Positions 31,222-43,382 of a stretch of 64,000 nucleotides of DNA are shown one piece after another. The position numbers were made by a program, and so were the translations under genes. Origin of the DNA: Rhipidocladum racemiflorum (lineage: Eukaryota > Streptophyta > Magnoliopsida > Poales > Poaceae); NCBI GenBank assembly GCA_036346355.1, contig CM070576.1:16289558-16353557 (forward strand), read 5' to 3'. The notes under the pieces were generated by a model. The model was not told where the DNA came from, searched no databases, and worked only from the letters and a program-made list of their open reading frames with translations. How positions within the stretch are numbered: position 1 is the first letter of the stretch; each line of letters starts with the position of its first letter.

Positions 31222-33478
31222 GATCTCTTTCAGAATTGGTCGTATGTGCTTGTAAAGTTGAAAAAAATGCTTGCTGAATCCGTGAAAGAATCATTAGCTT
31301 CATTTGAGGCGCCCATTGTTGCACCTTCTTTTATAGCTAACATTTTGCAGAAAATTGAGCACCATCGAGAGAATGATGTAGAAGAGCATATGGAGAAAGA
31401 AACGATCAGTACTACCCTATGCGTAAGTGAAGAGATAATAGTTGAAGAAACGCCTACAACAGCAGATGAGAACTTACAAGGTAATGTAACAAGTATGGAC
31501 TTTACACATGGAGAAAATAATTTTGAAGAGCTAAAGCTATCCACAAATCATGCTATCGTAGAGCAACTATTAGTGAAACAAATTGTTGATTTTGCTTTGT
31601 TACAAGATGTTTTGCTTGCTATTTCTTGTGATAAAGAAGAGTTGTGTGATAATACTTCACTTATATCCATGACACAACTTGCGAATGGGCATGTCGTTTT
31701 TGTTAACACACTAGACACTTATGCTGAAAATAAACATGTCATTCGCCTCAAGCAAAAATGATGAGTTGAAATTGATGTCTTCTTTAGATACATTAGGTTA
31801 CATTGAATTTGATGGTCCATGTGATCTGAATTATTTAGAGGAGAGACTTTTTGTACATTCTGATTTGTCCTGGTTATCACGAAATATTTTCCATGTTATT
31901 GGCAAAAATAATGAGAAAGGAGAGTATAAAGCACATCGAGTTTACATTTGTTCAAATTTTAAACCTCCGCTTGTTATGCAACAATGTCATCAATTTGATA
32001 AGTGCCATATAAATAATCATGTCATATCAAGTACTTTTGGTTCAACCTAGTCACATGATAGTTTTCAAGAAAGGGAGTATATGATTGATAGAGATTCTCG
32101 ATCCATTGATTTGATTGCAAATGTGCATGTTGCTATGTTTCCTGTCGCTCCTAACATTTTCCAGGACAATATGATGAAGTCGAGGATGACTCCACTTCAA
32201 GAAAGGGAGGATGATAAGACCATGCTCATCATGGACAGAACTAACACTGCATACATATGGTCATCACCAAGTGTTGCTGCAATTATATCAACTGCATGGT
32301 TTCATCAACCCCCACCTTAGCCAGGACCATTAAGTTGGTGACACTTCATGGCACTCTACTTTGTATACATCTACTACGATGGCTCCATCTGCATGGCTTT
32401 ATCGACCTCCACCTTGGCCACCCTTCTGCATCTTCGTCGGTTCAAGGACCATTGACTCGAGCTCGAGCCCGTCAACTCAATTATCAGATCTAAAGCCATA
32501 CTTGGGAGAAGACGATGAACTTGAGTCGAGGACGACTCAAATGCAAGAAGGAGAGGATGATAAGGACATCACTACCATAGATACGGCAATGCCTACAAAC
32601 CCAATTGAAACCAACAATGTAATAGAAGGGCCAATTACTCGAGCTCGCGCACGTCAATTCAATTACCAGGTGAATGCGTTCCTCGGGTTGCATACAAATA
32701 ATTTAATGAATGGAATGATATTTAATCCTTGTGATGATTTTATTGTCCTTAGGAACCAAGGAGAAGGACTCCCAAACGTCAAGCATGAAGCCAATTCTTC
32801 CGGTGCACAAGTTCAACTCGGATTCGGCCTCCGGGATAGCACTAACTTAAAACATCCATAACTTTTGATACACAAGGGTGTTTGGGGTCTATGAGTACTG
32901 GTTTGAAAGGTTTCGTCGTCCTCTTTCCAACGGATCTGGCCTCATGTCCAAATTCCTTACGAGTCAACGAGAATCTGCAAAACAAGTTCGGTCATCTTTT
33001 CAAATCCGAGTCAAACTAAGAATAGGAGTCCTACTAGGCCATGGTTGTGCTTTGGACGCCCCTAGCACGGTTTTGGCCTCCTATTTCTCCTATATATAGC
33101 TAGGGAGTCCCCCAAAATAACTAGGGTTTTGGTTATTTGATAGTTTAGCCTTTTGCTACTATTTGAGTCTTTTAGATGTGCTCAACGGCCGCCTAACAAG
33201 CTCCTTGTATCGGAACCCCAACTTTTTCTATACTTCATCTATATTTGCAATTTTAGATTGCTTTTGCCTTGTTCTTGCTTGTTCTTCGATTGCTTGCAGG
33301 AATTGATCTTCGTGATCAGGTTGATTGTGCCCATGGCAAGGTCAATAACCATCAGGAGTTGGTTTAGCGATTGCTAAGGCGCATCGTCATTGTACGTTAT
33401 AGTCAGATCGTCAAAGTCGTCTCCACCCAAATCGAAGGTTATCATTCTCATCGAAAGATCGGGACACCCAATGTTACA
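31222..33478 (+). mobile_element. Gypsy pol tail and 3' LTR remnant inside pseudogene D
   Basis: Broken frames at 31222-31761, 31721-32050 and 32361-32861 encode C-terminal sequences commonly seen after integrase in rice gypsy elements, including ITRARARQFNYQ twice (about 32455 and 32630). Non-coding LTR-like sequence follows, with a TATA motif (CCTATATATAG, 33090-33100), ending GGGACACCCAATGTTACA at 33478. The left side is truncated, so no target duplication is seen. RT and integrase are absent. The 31156 frame starts inside the LRR fragment out of frame and is not a gene. Confidence 0.65.
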
Positions 33479-33659
33479 TCAGTTCTATGGGGCTCACTAG
33501 GGAACTGCCTCCTTGCATGGCCAATCTTTGGAACTGGGCAGGCTTCCGGGCCTCCAAACTCTGATGCTTGCTGGCAACAGCCTTGCAGGTAACATCCCCG
33601 TGTCATTGGGTACCATCGCGTCTCTTAGCTATGTCAATCTAGCGAACAATTCTCTTAGC
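33479..33659 (+). pseudogene. Pseudogene D, fragment 2 (LRRs 1-4, internal deletion)
   Basis: Matches gene B from TCAGTTCTATGGGG (48497) to AATTCTCTTAGC (48730) with about 60 bp missing between CCAATCTTTGG and CTGGGCAGG. It keeps GRLPGLQTLMLAGNSL and SLSYVNLANNSL. It is cut at 33659 by a LINE. Confidence 0.85.
33648..33659. repeat. Target duplication of the LINE (left)
   Basis: AATTCTCTTAGC, repeated with one mismatch as AATTGTCTTAGC at 34712-34723. Length and variable sequence fit LINE target-primed integration. Confidence 0.7.
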
Positions 33660-34563
33660 ACTGTGCAAAATGCTATCCAAGACAATAACTGGATTCGCGA
33701 TATTTGACACGACCTCAATGGTCATCTTTTACTCGAATATGTCAAGTTATGGTCGGAAATTCGTCAAATCAACCTTCGGCCTGAAATTGAAGATCAAATA
33801 AGATGGAAAAAGACTTCAAACGGGGATTACACAACGGCCTCGGCCTATCGTATGCAGTTTGAAGGAAGTACTTACCAGACTTACAGCTCCACAATTTTGT
33901 CAGCTTGGGCGCCGTTACGCTGCACAATTTTCTTTTGTCTAGCACAACAAAACCGATTATGGATAGCGCAGAGGTTGCAAATCCGAGGATGGCCAAACCA
34001 ATATTTTTGTCAAATGTGCTGTCGGAATCTGGAAACGATTCATCATCTCTTTGTCGATTGCCCCCAGTTTCGACGGATCTTGACGGCCATCGCACTTTGG
34101 GTACGCTTACCCTCATTATCGCCACAACATTGGCAGCCTACATCCAGCCTAGATCAGTGGACAATACAACGTATCGACAGCCAATTTGGTCGCTGAAAGG
34201 GGGTTAAAAGTCTGATCATTCTCACTTGCTAGAGGTGGTGGAAAGAGCGTAATAACAGAATCTTCCGGAACATTTGGAGGTCCAACGACGAATTACTTCA
34301 AGACATTCAGGATGACTTTCGACTTTTGTCCTTTGCGGGCCCACGTAGTCTAAGAGGGTGTTTTTCTGGGGTTAACTTGAATTGACCTTTTTTTCTTCTT
34401 CTTTTTTCTCATTTTCTTCTTTCTTTTCTCTCGCCTCCTCCTTTTTCTCCTTTCCTTCTTTTGCGTTTGTGAGTTTCTTCTCCTCCTAGTGCATTCTTTT
34501 GCACTATGTACTTTTTCTCTCTTTAATTAATACAGCTCGTCTGTTTCAAAAAAAAAAAAAAAA
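33660..34563 (+). mobile_element. 5'-truncated LINE (L1-like) 3' end with poly(A)
   Basis: The + strand encodes a decayed C-terminus of a LINE ORF2 including the zf-RVT segment (WAPLRCTIFFCLAQQNRLW, LQIRGWPNQYFCQMC, TIHHLFVDCPQF) around 33880-34080, split over frames. A pyrimidine-rich 3' UTR follows and it ends in a 16 A tail at 34548-34563. Target duplications flank it. Confidence 0.8.
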
Positions 34564-34702
34564 GAGGTGCTTCTATGCTCTTCCTTCTAGTACAAGTTGC
34601 ACAAATCTTGAAGCAAACGAAGGGGTAAGTAATCACCATCTCCCCTTCATTCATGCTTTAATAATTATGCAACTTTTAAAAGAAAGAGCAAAGAAGCACC
34701 TC
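34564..34702. mobile_element. Small MITE inserted in the LINE poly(A) tail
   Basis: 139 bp with inverted ends GAGGTGCTTCTATGCTCTT and (right end, reversed) GAGGTGCTTCTTTGCTCTT. The A-rich sequence of the LINE tail continues on its right (CAAAAAG). The superfamily is not clear because an A-rich target hides the duplication. Confidence 0.7.
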
Positions 34703-34711
34703 TCAAAAAGA

Positions 34712-34826
34712 AATTGTCTTAGCGGGTCTATCCCCGATTCCATAGCAAGTAGTTCGTCACTCAGTGCGATAATCCTCTCGCGAAATAACTTATCTGGAGT
34801 GATCCCGGATAATCCTCTCGCGAAAT
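34712..34826 (+). pseudogene. Pseudogene D, fragment 3 (LRRs 4-5)
   Basis: Continues gene B homology from 48719 (TCTTAGCGGG) to GGATAATC (about 48824), including SLSAIILSRNNLSGVIPDN. The motif ATAATCCTCTCGCGAAA occurs twice (34770s and 34810s), and after the second the sequence jumps to the non-coding block shared with 56614. Confidence 0.85.
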
Positions 34827-35625
34827 TTACAAAGAGGTCCACGCGTGCCAGCCCTGATCTGCTGATCGATCTCTGGCTGTAGATTAATGTACTTTTCATA
34901 TGTTGGCCGGCATCCATCTAGCTGTTGCAACCACACATAGATAATGGATTAATTTCTGTTCGTCTGCCTCAGGACGGCACGAACTGGTAAAACGTGCTAT
35001 CACCCACAGTACAGTGTTGGAAACAACCATTTCCAGTGCCATTTTGTTTGACTGGCAATCTCTCTGCAAGCCCAGTTATCTTTTATCTTGGGCAAGTGAA
35101 ACTGTAATTTGGCCAGTACATGAACTGTATACTCTTATATAGCTCAATGGCAGGATATTTATCTTTTGAATTTCACCCGGGTGCTAAGCTCAGTCATTAG
35201 TTACTGTTCAATGTCCACAGAAGTTTAAACTCGTAGATGTGCATATACTGCTCATGCACCTTCAGGTCAGAAATCAACTACTAATTAATGCATCAAGTTG
35301 ATCTAGTCTCCATAGGTATGCGTGCTAATATGGCCTTGTGGTGTGTGTATAAATTATAAAATCGAAAGGCCTACGACCAATAACCTAACATTGCATCCGT
35401 TTATCATAACTGAAGTCCTCAAAGGAAAAAATGACTGATGCTGACATGCCTTGACAAGATTGTCAGTTACGAAAATGGAAGCATAGAATTAAAAAACGGA
35501 ATCCCTTTCCTTATACGTACGTACGATACGTAGTATATTAGGTAGATTCTTTGTCAAACCGAAGACGATGCAGCAATACGTAGGCGTCTATATTATTCAT
35601 TGTTCAGAAGTATTCGATGACATAT
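34827..35625. other. Upstream block shared with gene C flank
   Basis: Matches about 56615-57449. Together with 47214-48199 it formed one continuous upstream region of gene B before the Tat element inserted. No gene is recognised. Confidence 0.8.
35621..35625. repeat. Target site duplication CATAT (left) of Tat element
   Basis: CATAT precedes the left LTR; the same five bases follow the right LTR at 47209-47213. The empty site is visible at about 57443-57452. Confidence 0.85.
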
Positions 35626-36311
35626 TGTTTGCGCCAAAATTCGGTACATGGCAAAATGGGTTTGAATCGGATAAAAGCAATTATATGTGTTTGCATCTGA
35701 ATTCGGCGTGTATTGAAATCAGTCCGAGACGAAAAGGAAGCGTTCGCATGGAAAGAAATCATCAAACGAATCGGAAAAGGAATCCGTTTCTAAAAAGGAA
35801 AGGAAATCAGATAATAGGCCGATACGGATAAACGCACCGTATCCATGTACAACTCGGATCGGCCAGGCGTGTTATAAAAGGAGGTGGGTGTCAAGCGGCA
35901 AGCAATCAATCAATTCCAACAACACCTACTTTTTACAGCCTTTTCTTTTACATTGCTTTAGTTTCATAGATTTCTTTGCAAGTCGACGGAATCAACATAG
36001 CTGCGCATCGCCGATTGTTGATTTTAGCCGATTTTACCCAGGTTTGATTTGCTTCGTTTTGTTGCGCATCGCCTTCCCGAAGCCGATTTTACCTTATATC
36101 CGGATCAATTGTAACTGGTTGATCTAGTTATCTCCTAATCGGTTCTTGCCGACTAGCGAAAGGCCGATAGATCTTTGTTTATCGGCTTTGATCGAATTAC
36201 AAATTCTACCTTGTCGATTTCAGGTCAAATCGACTGGCACGCTCTGCAAACCCGGTGTTTGTCTTGTGTGTTCGAGGCCGAAAACCCTTCTTCACGTTTT
36301 TCGCGCGAACA
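35626..36311 (+). repeat. 5' LTR of Tat element
   Basis: 686 bp, TGTTTGCGCC to CGCGAACA. TATAAAA at 35873-35879 is the likely promoter. Confidence 0.9.
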
Positions 36312-36332
36312 TATTTTGGCACGCCCGGTGGG
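36312..36332 (+). other. Primer binding region of Tat element
   Basis: TTTTGGCACGCCCGGTGGGA follows the LTR directly, a sequence typical for Tat-type elements and different from the Met-type site of the other elements here. The tRNA identity was not established. Confidence 0.55.
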
Positions 36333-36343
36333 ACACAAAAAGA

Positions 36344-37162
36344 ATGTCGTCAACCGACAAGCCCGCAGTCACCGCCGATATCAACACCGATGCCATAATC
36401 GCGCCTCAGATGGCCGATTTAACCCCTGAGCAAAGGAAAGAAATCGAAGATCGAAAGGCGGCTCTGGAGGAAATGATGCTACGATGCTTCCAGAAAACAC
36501 GCCGTGGCGTTACTCAAAAGATTGCACTCCCAAGCATCAATCCTGTCGGAGATTCAACATCTGAATCGGTAAGCCGATACGCACCCGCTCAAGCTGATTT
36601 ATCAAGTATGATCGAGCAATCTGTCCACCACGCATTGATTAACCAGTCATCGGCTCTAGTATCCACATTAAAGCCGATGATAGAAAATAGTGTGAAAACG
36701 ATTGCCCATGAATTAGCTGCGTCTGGAAGCCTGCTAGATCCACCACAAACCATCCCTACGTACCCAGTATATTCCATAACGCCCAACACCAACACAGTAA
36801 ACGTGTCGGCTCATGCACCTATTATGATGCCGACTCAACCTACTGTTTTGAAACCAAGCACACACAGAGATGGATTCACACACTACCATGGGCACACGGA
36901 TGGGGCCAAAATAAGCGCATCAAATCAATCGGATGGACCCTCCAATAGCATCGGGATATCGGCCTATCAGCCGATCGAAACAGGACAGGTTCCGCTGTCA
37001 CGGGGAGCCACAACCATGAAACAAGCGCCATATAGAGTAGTGCCATACGCACCCATACCCGATGCATTAGGTTTTAATCGTGATTATGACACAGTGCCAA
37101 GACCTCCTGAGGTGCGATTCGGACAAAGACCCGAGTTTGCACTCGGGGCGAGGCACGAATGA
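36344..37162 (+). pseudogene. Tat gag, N-terminal part
   Basis: ATG at 36344 (MSSTDKPAVTADINTD) soon after the primer site. The protein is rich in Glu/Lys, then in Pro/Ser/Thr, without a catalytic motif. The frame closes at 37162 in sequence that should lead into the capsid; frames remain broken from 37163 to about 37780 (recognisable pieces such as YIKRFR and LADLAFQGLIPPLKEK). Confidence 0.75.
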
Positions 37163-37784
37163 GAATTGGCAATGTCCGCTGCACCACAAGCCGACAATGT
37201 TAATTGGGCGTAACAAATCGCCAATGTTTTGAGAAACAGTTTGGCTTACTGACAGGAGGAAGGGTAATCGGCTATAGGAAGCCGTATCCCGATTACATAG
37301 ACCGAATGCCATACCCCACAACTTTAGGATACGGACTTTGCTAAATTCTCGTGTGATGATTACATTTACCACAATTGAGCATATCGGACGGTTCATGGCT
37401 CAATGTGGGGAGGCACGATCCGATGGGTTAAAAATTAGATTGTTTCCTTTATCATTATCGGCACTTTGCATTCACTTGGTTCACAAATCTACCACCTAAT
37501 TCAGTTCATATATGGAACGATTTAGAAAGCCGATTCCATGAGTACTTCTTTTAGGGAACTATGGAGCTTAGGATTTCGATCTTAGTTCAGTCCGGAAATA
37601 CTGGCGAATCGGTCTCTGATTATATCAAGAGATTTCGGGCGCACGGAATAGGTGCTCTGATGTAACATTACCCGACGATCAATTGGCCGACCTAGCGTTC
37701 CAAGGGTTAATCCCTCCATTAAAAGAAAAGTTGTCGTGCCAAGAATTCCCGACCTAGGCCACCTACTCCATCACAGATCGGCAC

Positions 37785-38924
37785 ATGAGAGCCGGTATGC
37801 AGAAATCAAAGGGTTTAAAGATAGATTTAAACCAAACAAAGAACGAAAAGGCCAAAATAAACATGATAGAATACAGTTCGAGCGATACCTCTGAGGACGA
37901 AGCAGAGGTGAACATAGCCGAGTGGGCCAAAGGTTCTAAAAAGCCACTCGTATGCTCTCTACTTAAGCCGACAAAGAGTAAGGCGGAAGTCAAGTACTCA
38001 TATGATGTGTCAAAGTGTGACAAGATATTTGATTTATTACTACAAGAAAAACTCATAAGGTTACCAGAAGGGCACATCATACCATCGGCCGAGGAGATTA
38101 AAAAGCGAAGGTATTGCAAATGGCATCATTCATTCTCCCATAACACTAACGATTGCAATATTTTTCGACAACAGATTCAATCGGCCATCGCCGATGGTAG
38201 GCTAAAATTTGCGGAAGAATCGGCTATGCAGATAGATATGAGCCCTTTTCAAGTCAACATGGTTCAATGTTCACGAAAAGAGAGGCCTGCGGAAGAAGAT
38301 AAGCCGGTTAGGGGAGTTGTATCGCGAGACGAGACAGTGCAGATCACTATCGGTTCTATACAAATAGAAGCCGATAGGAATGGAAAGAACTCGAGAACGG
38401 TAAAACCAAGAGGGGACTTGGAGGTCGGTAAATGGTATCGGGCTGAGAGGGCTCCAAGAAAAACCGATTTCAAACCAAAGCCGACCTTCTCACAACTCCT
38501 GGGGAAGTATGAAAGGGTAAGTCGAAGGTGTGACCCTCAACGCCACCAGAACTTGCATCAACTAAGGCAAAAGAGGGACGAGCGTTGGCGGCCAGATATG
38601 TCATATCGGCCAGCTACTGAGGAAGAGAAACATCGACAATGTCCCTTTTGGCAGTTTTGCTGGGAGAAAGGGATGACCTTACCAACAGTAGTGTCTTGTC
38701 CTATGCAACACTCAGCTGCATATCGGCCAAACCGGTCTGTAAAAGATAGGTTGTCTAGACCGATATACAGTCATCCAGATATGAGCAGTAGGCCGATCCA
38801 TAGAAGGTTGTCAACATCAGAGCAAGGCGAGTCCTCCCAAAATCAAGAACTATCGGCTAACACGGGTAGAATGGAATCCGAACAGCGAGATAAGCAATTT
38901 AGCCGAAAGATACGAAGCCGATAG
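37785..38924 (+). pseudogene. Tat gag, C-terminal part with zinc-knuckle-like motif
   Basis: 379 codons open. Contains CDKIFDLLLQEKLIRLPEGH, a Tat-gag hallmark, then YCKWHHSFSHNTNDCNIFR, a knuckle-like Cys/His cluster, and a basic Arg-rich tail. It is in the same gene as 36344-37162 but separated by frameshifts. Confidence 0.75.
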
Positions 38925-38986
38925 AACCTAAACCTAGGTGGTGCCCTCCGGGTCTTAGCAAATCACAACGCAGAAGGCTTCAGATA

Positions 38987-39755
38987 TTGAAAACACAAGA
39001 AGAAAGGGATGCAGAAAAGGAGAGCGAGAGGGATCGGATGTTCAACAAATTAAGACCGGTACCAATTTTGAAAAAGGAGTGGAGAAAAAAGGAACAAATC
39101 GATAGTGATTCAGACCAATCGATTGAATCCGGTTCTCCGATGATCCGGGATGATACACCACCGATGGACATAAACATGGTATTCGCTCTACCTGCCGAGT
39201 TCAAAACCGAGGAATCGGCTGAGGAAGTCTTCGCGATTATGTCTCGAGCACCGTGACGCTGTGTTCGAAAAGCCACAAGACATGCATCGGCATCTGAAAC
39301 CATTATATCTAAAAGGGTATATTAATGGCCGACCGATATCTCGTATGTTGGTCGATGGCGGGGCGACAGTCAATCTGATGCCGTTAAGCACTTTCAGAAA
39401 GTTGGGTAAAGCCGATGAAGACTTGATCAAGACCAATATGGTGCTAAATGACTTCACGGGAGATCCAACCGAAGCTAAAGGCGTGATGGTGTCGAACCCG
39501 GCGATCGGTAATAAAACTTTGCCGACTGCATTTTTTGTGATTGAAGCCAAAGGCAATTACAGCGTGCTCCTTGGGCGGGACTGGATCCATGCCAATTGTT
39601 GTATACCATCAACTATGCACCAAAAATTGGTGCAGTGGAACGATGATACAAGAGAAGTCGCATCGCCGACACATCGGCTCACATCGCCATGGCTAGCCCC
39701 GATACCAATTGGCCACACGAAGAAGCCGAGTGTATATCAGAAAAGCCTTGGATAA
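38987..39755 (+). pseudogene. Tat protease region, frameshifted
   Basis: Two frames, 38987-39256 and 39261-39755, meet at about 39255 within a segment like MLREAVFEKPQDMHRHLKPLYLKG. The aspartic protease active site appears as LVDGGATVNLMPLSTF, with Gly in place of the usual Ser/Thr (DGGA), as in many Tat elements. SVLLGRDWIHANCCIPST follows. Confidence 0.8.
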
Positions 39756-40129
39756 TTGCGATTTTATCTGCGAGAGAAGTCGAGGATTCAAGCCGATCAG
39801 CGTCAAACCCAACACGTTTGATCGGACAGACGAAGTAGTAAGAAGATGGAGTACAAGACACTAGCAAAGCTACAGGAAAAGGGCAGGAGCTATCGGCAAA
39901 CAGAATACGAAGAAGCTGTTGAGGATTTTGAAGAAGAAAGAAAAGGGTTAGGATTTACTTCACGATTTGCTCGAAGAGATTGATATTGGGGAAGGTGATA
40001 GCAAAGACCAACGCGTTTGTAAGTGCTAAACTAGAACCTAGTTATAAAGCAAAGTTGGTCGAAATACTCAAGAAGTATAAGGATTGCTTTGCATGGGAGT
40101 ATTATGAAATGCCGGGTTTAAGCCGTGAC

Positions 40130-42616
40130 TAGTCGAACATCGGCTGCCTATAAAGCCTGGATATCGGCCGTTCAAACAGTACCCTAGGCGGTTCAATCCT
40201 ACATTGTATGACGCTATAAAGGAAGAAGTAGGACGATTGCTAGAGGCAAAGTTTATTCGGCCTTGCCGATACGCTGAGTGGGTCTCGAACATCGTCCCTG
40301 TAAAGAAGAAAAATGGCAAACTTAGGGTATGTGTCGATTTTAGAGATTTAAACAAAGCTACACCAAAAGACGAGTACCCGATGCCTATAGCCGATATGCT
40401 TATCGATCTTGCATCCGGGAATAAAATCATAAGCTTTTTTGGACGGGAACGCCGGATACAATCAGATATTTATGGCCGAAGCCGATATATCCAAGACGGC
40501 TTTCAGATGTCCAGGAGCTTTAGGGCTATATGAATGGAAAGTTATGACCTTCGGTTTAAAAAATGCCGGTGCTACTTATCAACGTGCTATGAACCATATT
40601 TTCCATGATTTGATCGGCAATACTGTGGAAATATACATTGACGATGTAGTAGTAAAGTCCAAAGAAGACTGGCAACATTTAGCCGATTTGGAAAAGATGT
40701 TCGAAAGCACAAGGGTGCATGGGTTAAAAATGAACCCTCTCAAGTGTGCTTTCGGGGTATCGGCTGGGCAATTTCTTGGGTTTACGGTGCATGAAGGAGG
40801 AATTGAGGTAAACGAAGCCAAAATAAAAGCCATAGCCGATACTAAACCGCCAACAAATAAAAAGGAGTTGCAGGTATTGATTGGAAAAATCAACTACTTG
40901 CGACGTTTCATCTCAAACTTGTCAGGGCGTATTCGTGCTTTCACACCGCTGCTGAAAATTAAAGACAACCTAGAGTTCAAATGGGGAGCCGATCAGCAAA
41001 GAGCCTTCGACGACATAAAAGGTTATCTGATGAGTCCACCAGTATTGACCGCGCCAAAACACGGTATACCTTTTAGACTATATATATCGGCTGAAGGTGA
41101 TTCGATTGGAGCAGTTTTAACACAAGAAGCCGATAGGAAGGAACGAGCAATATTTTACTTAAGTCGACGTCTTCTGGATGCAGAAACCAGGTATCCCCTA
41201 GTAGAAAAATTATGCTTATCATTGTATTTTGCTTGCACCAAGTTAAGACATTATATGCTAGCTTCCAAATGCGTCATAATATGCAAAACCGATGTAGTTA
41301 AATACATATTATCAGCGCCAATCCTGCGGGGTCGGCTTGGTAAGTGGGCATATGCCTTAACAGAGTTCGAGTTATCCTATGAGTCGGCTAAATCTGTTAA
41401 AGGACAAGCTGTGGCCGATTTTATCACAGGAAGTGAAACATTAGTGGGAACAACTAGTGTAACTCCTTGGCAGCTGTATTTTGATGGATCTGTGTGCCAA
41501 GAAGGCGAAGGCATCGGTGTGATATTAGTTTCACCTAGGAAACAAGAGTATGGCTTCATGTATCGGCTAAATAGCCGATGTTCAAATAATCAAGCAGAAT
41601 ACGAAGCATTACTAAGGGGTCTACAACTGTTAGATAGCATCGGAGTGAGAGACGTCGAAGCTTTTGGAGATTCGATGTTAATTGTACAGCAAGTCAGAAG
41701 AGAATACCGATGCAATGATGATGCACTAACCCAGTACTTGCATCAATGCCTCCAGATCATCGAGATGTTCACTACATTTTCCATAGAACATATCCCCAGA
41801 GAAGCTAATGATAAAGCAAACCGATTGGCACAGTGTGCATCAGGGTACAAGATTGGAAGCCGACAGGGACCAATCGAGCTGAACGTTTGGCCGATTTTAT
41901 GTGTTCACCCTGTCGACTGGAGAACAGAGATAAGGGATTATTTGTCAGATCCAGCCAAGCCGACCGAGCAAAAGGTCAGGCGCAAAGCACTCAAATATGT
42001 TCTACTAGAAGATGTATTGTACTTTCGGACTATGGAAGGTCTGTTGTTAAGATGTCTGGGAACCGAAGAAGCCAAAGTAGCGATGGGTGAAATCCATGAA
42101 GGCATTTGTGGATCACATCAATCGGCCCATAAGATGAAATGGATACTAAGGCGAACAGGGTATTTTTGGCCGACGATGTTAGAAGACTGCTTCAAATATT
42201 ATAAAGGATGCCAAACGTGCCAAAAATTTGGTAACATACAGTCAGCACCAGCATCGGCTTTGCATCCGATCGTCAAACCATGGCCATTTAGAGGATGGGG
42301 TATAGACATAATCGGACAAATATTTCCGTCATCTAGCAAAGGACATAAATTCATCCTTGCAGCCACGGATTATTTCTCAAAATGGGTTGAGGCTGTACCC
42401 CTCAAGAAGGTTACTAGTAAAGAGCTAATTGACTTTGTAAATGAACACATCGTCCATCGGTTTGGGATTCCACAAACAATCACTACTGATCGTGGTCTTG
42501 TGTTCATGTCCAACGATTTCAAAGGTTTTGCGGAAAGTCTTGGGATAAAATTACTCAACTCTTCCCCTTACTACGCCAGGCCAGCGGTCAGGCCGAGTCG
42601 TCAAACAAGACATTAA
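40130..42616 (+). pseudogene. Tat RT, dual RNase H and integrase core
   Basis: RT begins near RPFKQYPRRFNP (40150), with RVCVDFRDLNKATPKDEYP. A frameshift near 40440 precedes GNAGYNQIFMAEAD. The catalytic motif is YIDDVVVKS (about 40635). RNase H type 1 follows (RLYISAEGDSIGAVL, YLSRRLLDAETRYP). A second RNase H starts WQLYFDGSVCQEGEGIG (41465) with NNQAEYEALLRGLQ and EAFGDSMLI, the extra domain that defines Tat elements. The integrase zinc finger (HEGICGSHQSAHKMKW, CQTCQKFG) and two catalytic Asp (GWGIDIIG, TTDRGLVF) follow. The frame is lost near 42585, just before the Glu. Confidence 0.88.
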
Positions 42617-43173
42617 TAAAGCTGATAAAAAGAAAAATTGAGGAGGAACCAAGGAGATGGCATTCAACGCTATCGGAGGCTTTATGGGCTTATCGGCTAT
42701 CTCATCACGGATCAACTAAATTGTCACCCTTTCAATTGGTATATGGACAAGAAGCCGTTTTGCCCGTTGAAATCAACATCGGCTCAATAAGGCTACATGA
42801 GCAAGATAAGATATCAGCCGATGAATACAAACAGGCGATGCTGGACAATCTGGATGATTTGGCTGAACTAAGGCTGATCACGCTAGATCGGCTTAAAAAG
42901 AATAAAGAGATGGTTGCCAGGTCGTACAATAAAAAAGTGATTTTTAAATCATTCAATCAAGCCGATTTAGTATGGAAAACCGTGTTGCCGATTGGATCTA
43001 AGGATAACCGATTCGGCAAATGGTCTCCAACATGGGAAGGGCCTTATAAGATCAATCGGCCGGTTGACGGGAATTCATATATACTGGAATCTTTAGTAGG
43101 GTTCGTCCTACCTAAAGCGATCAATGGAAAGTATCTGAAGGCATATCACCCAAGCATATGGGTCGGGTCCTAA
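42585..43173 (+). pseudogene. Tat integrase C-terminal part
   Basis: Continues in a new frame with QAESSNKTLIKLI, which supplies the catalytic Glu, then WAYRLSHHGSTKLSPFQLVYGQEAVLPVEI and a terminal GPYKI module (TWEGPYKINRPVDGNSYIL). Stops at 43173. There is no chromodomain, as expected for Tat. Confidence 0.85.
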
Positions 43174-43382
43174 CTACAGAGGTGAAGGCATCAGGATCAA
43201 TGACAAGCACATGCATATAAAACCGGTCATACAGCCGACCAAGTCAGTTTGAAACATTCATCCACAGATTAAAAGTTTACAAAATCGGATGCACAGCCGA
43301 TCAAGCAAGAGTTCAAAAGACGTCATCTCAAGTTTAAAGCAATATTACAGAGGTTGGCCACAACTGATCAGTAAATCAAAGA

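Noticed and set aside
31156..31761. Novel 201-codon gene
   Set aside because: Its start lies out of frame inside an LRR fragment and the rest is gypsy tail sequence with decayed continuation.
35641..35831. Short open frame inside the Tat LTRs (also at 46520-46726)
   Set aside because: Present in both LTR copies only because they are LTR duplicates; it lies upstream of the LTR TATA box and shows no domain.
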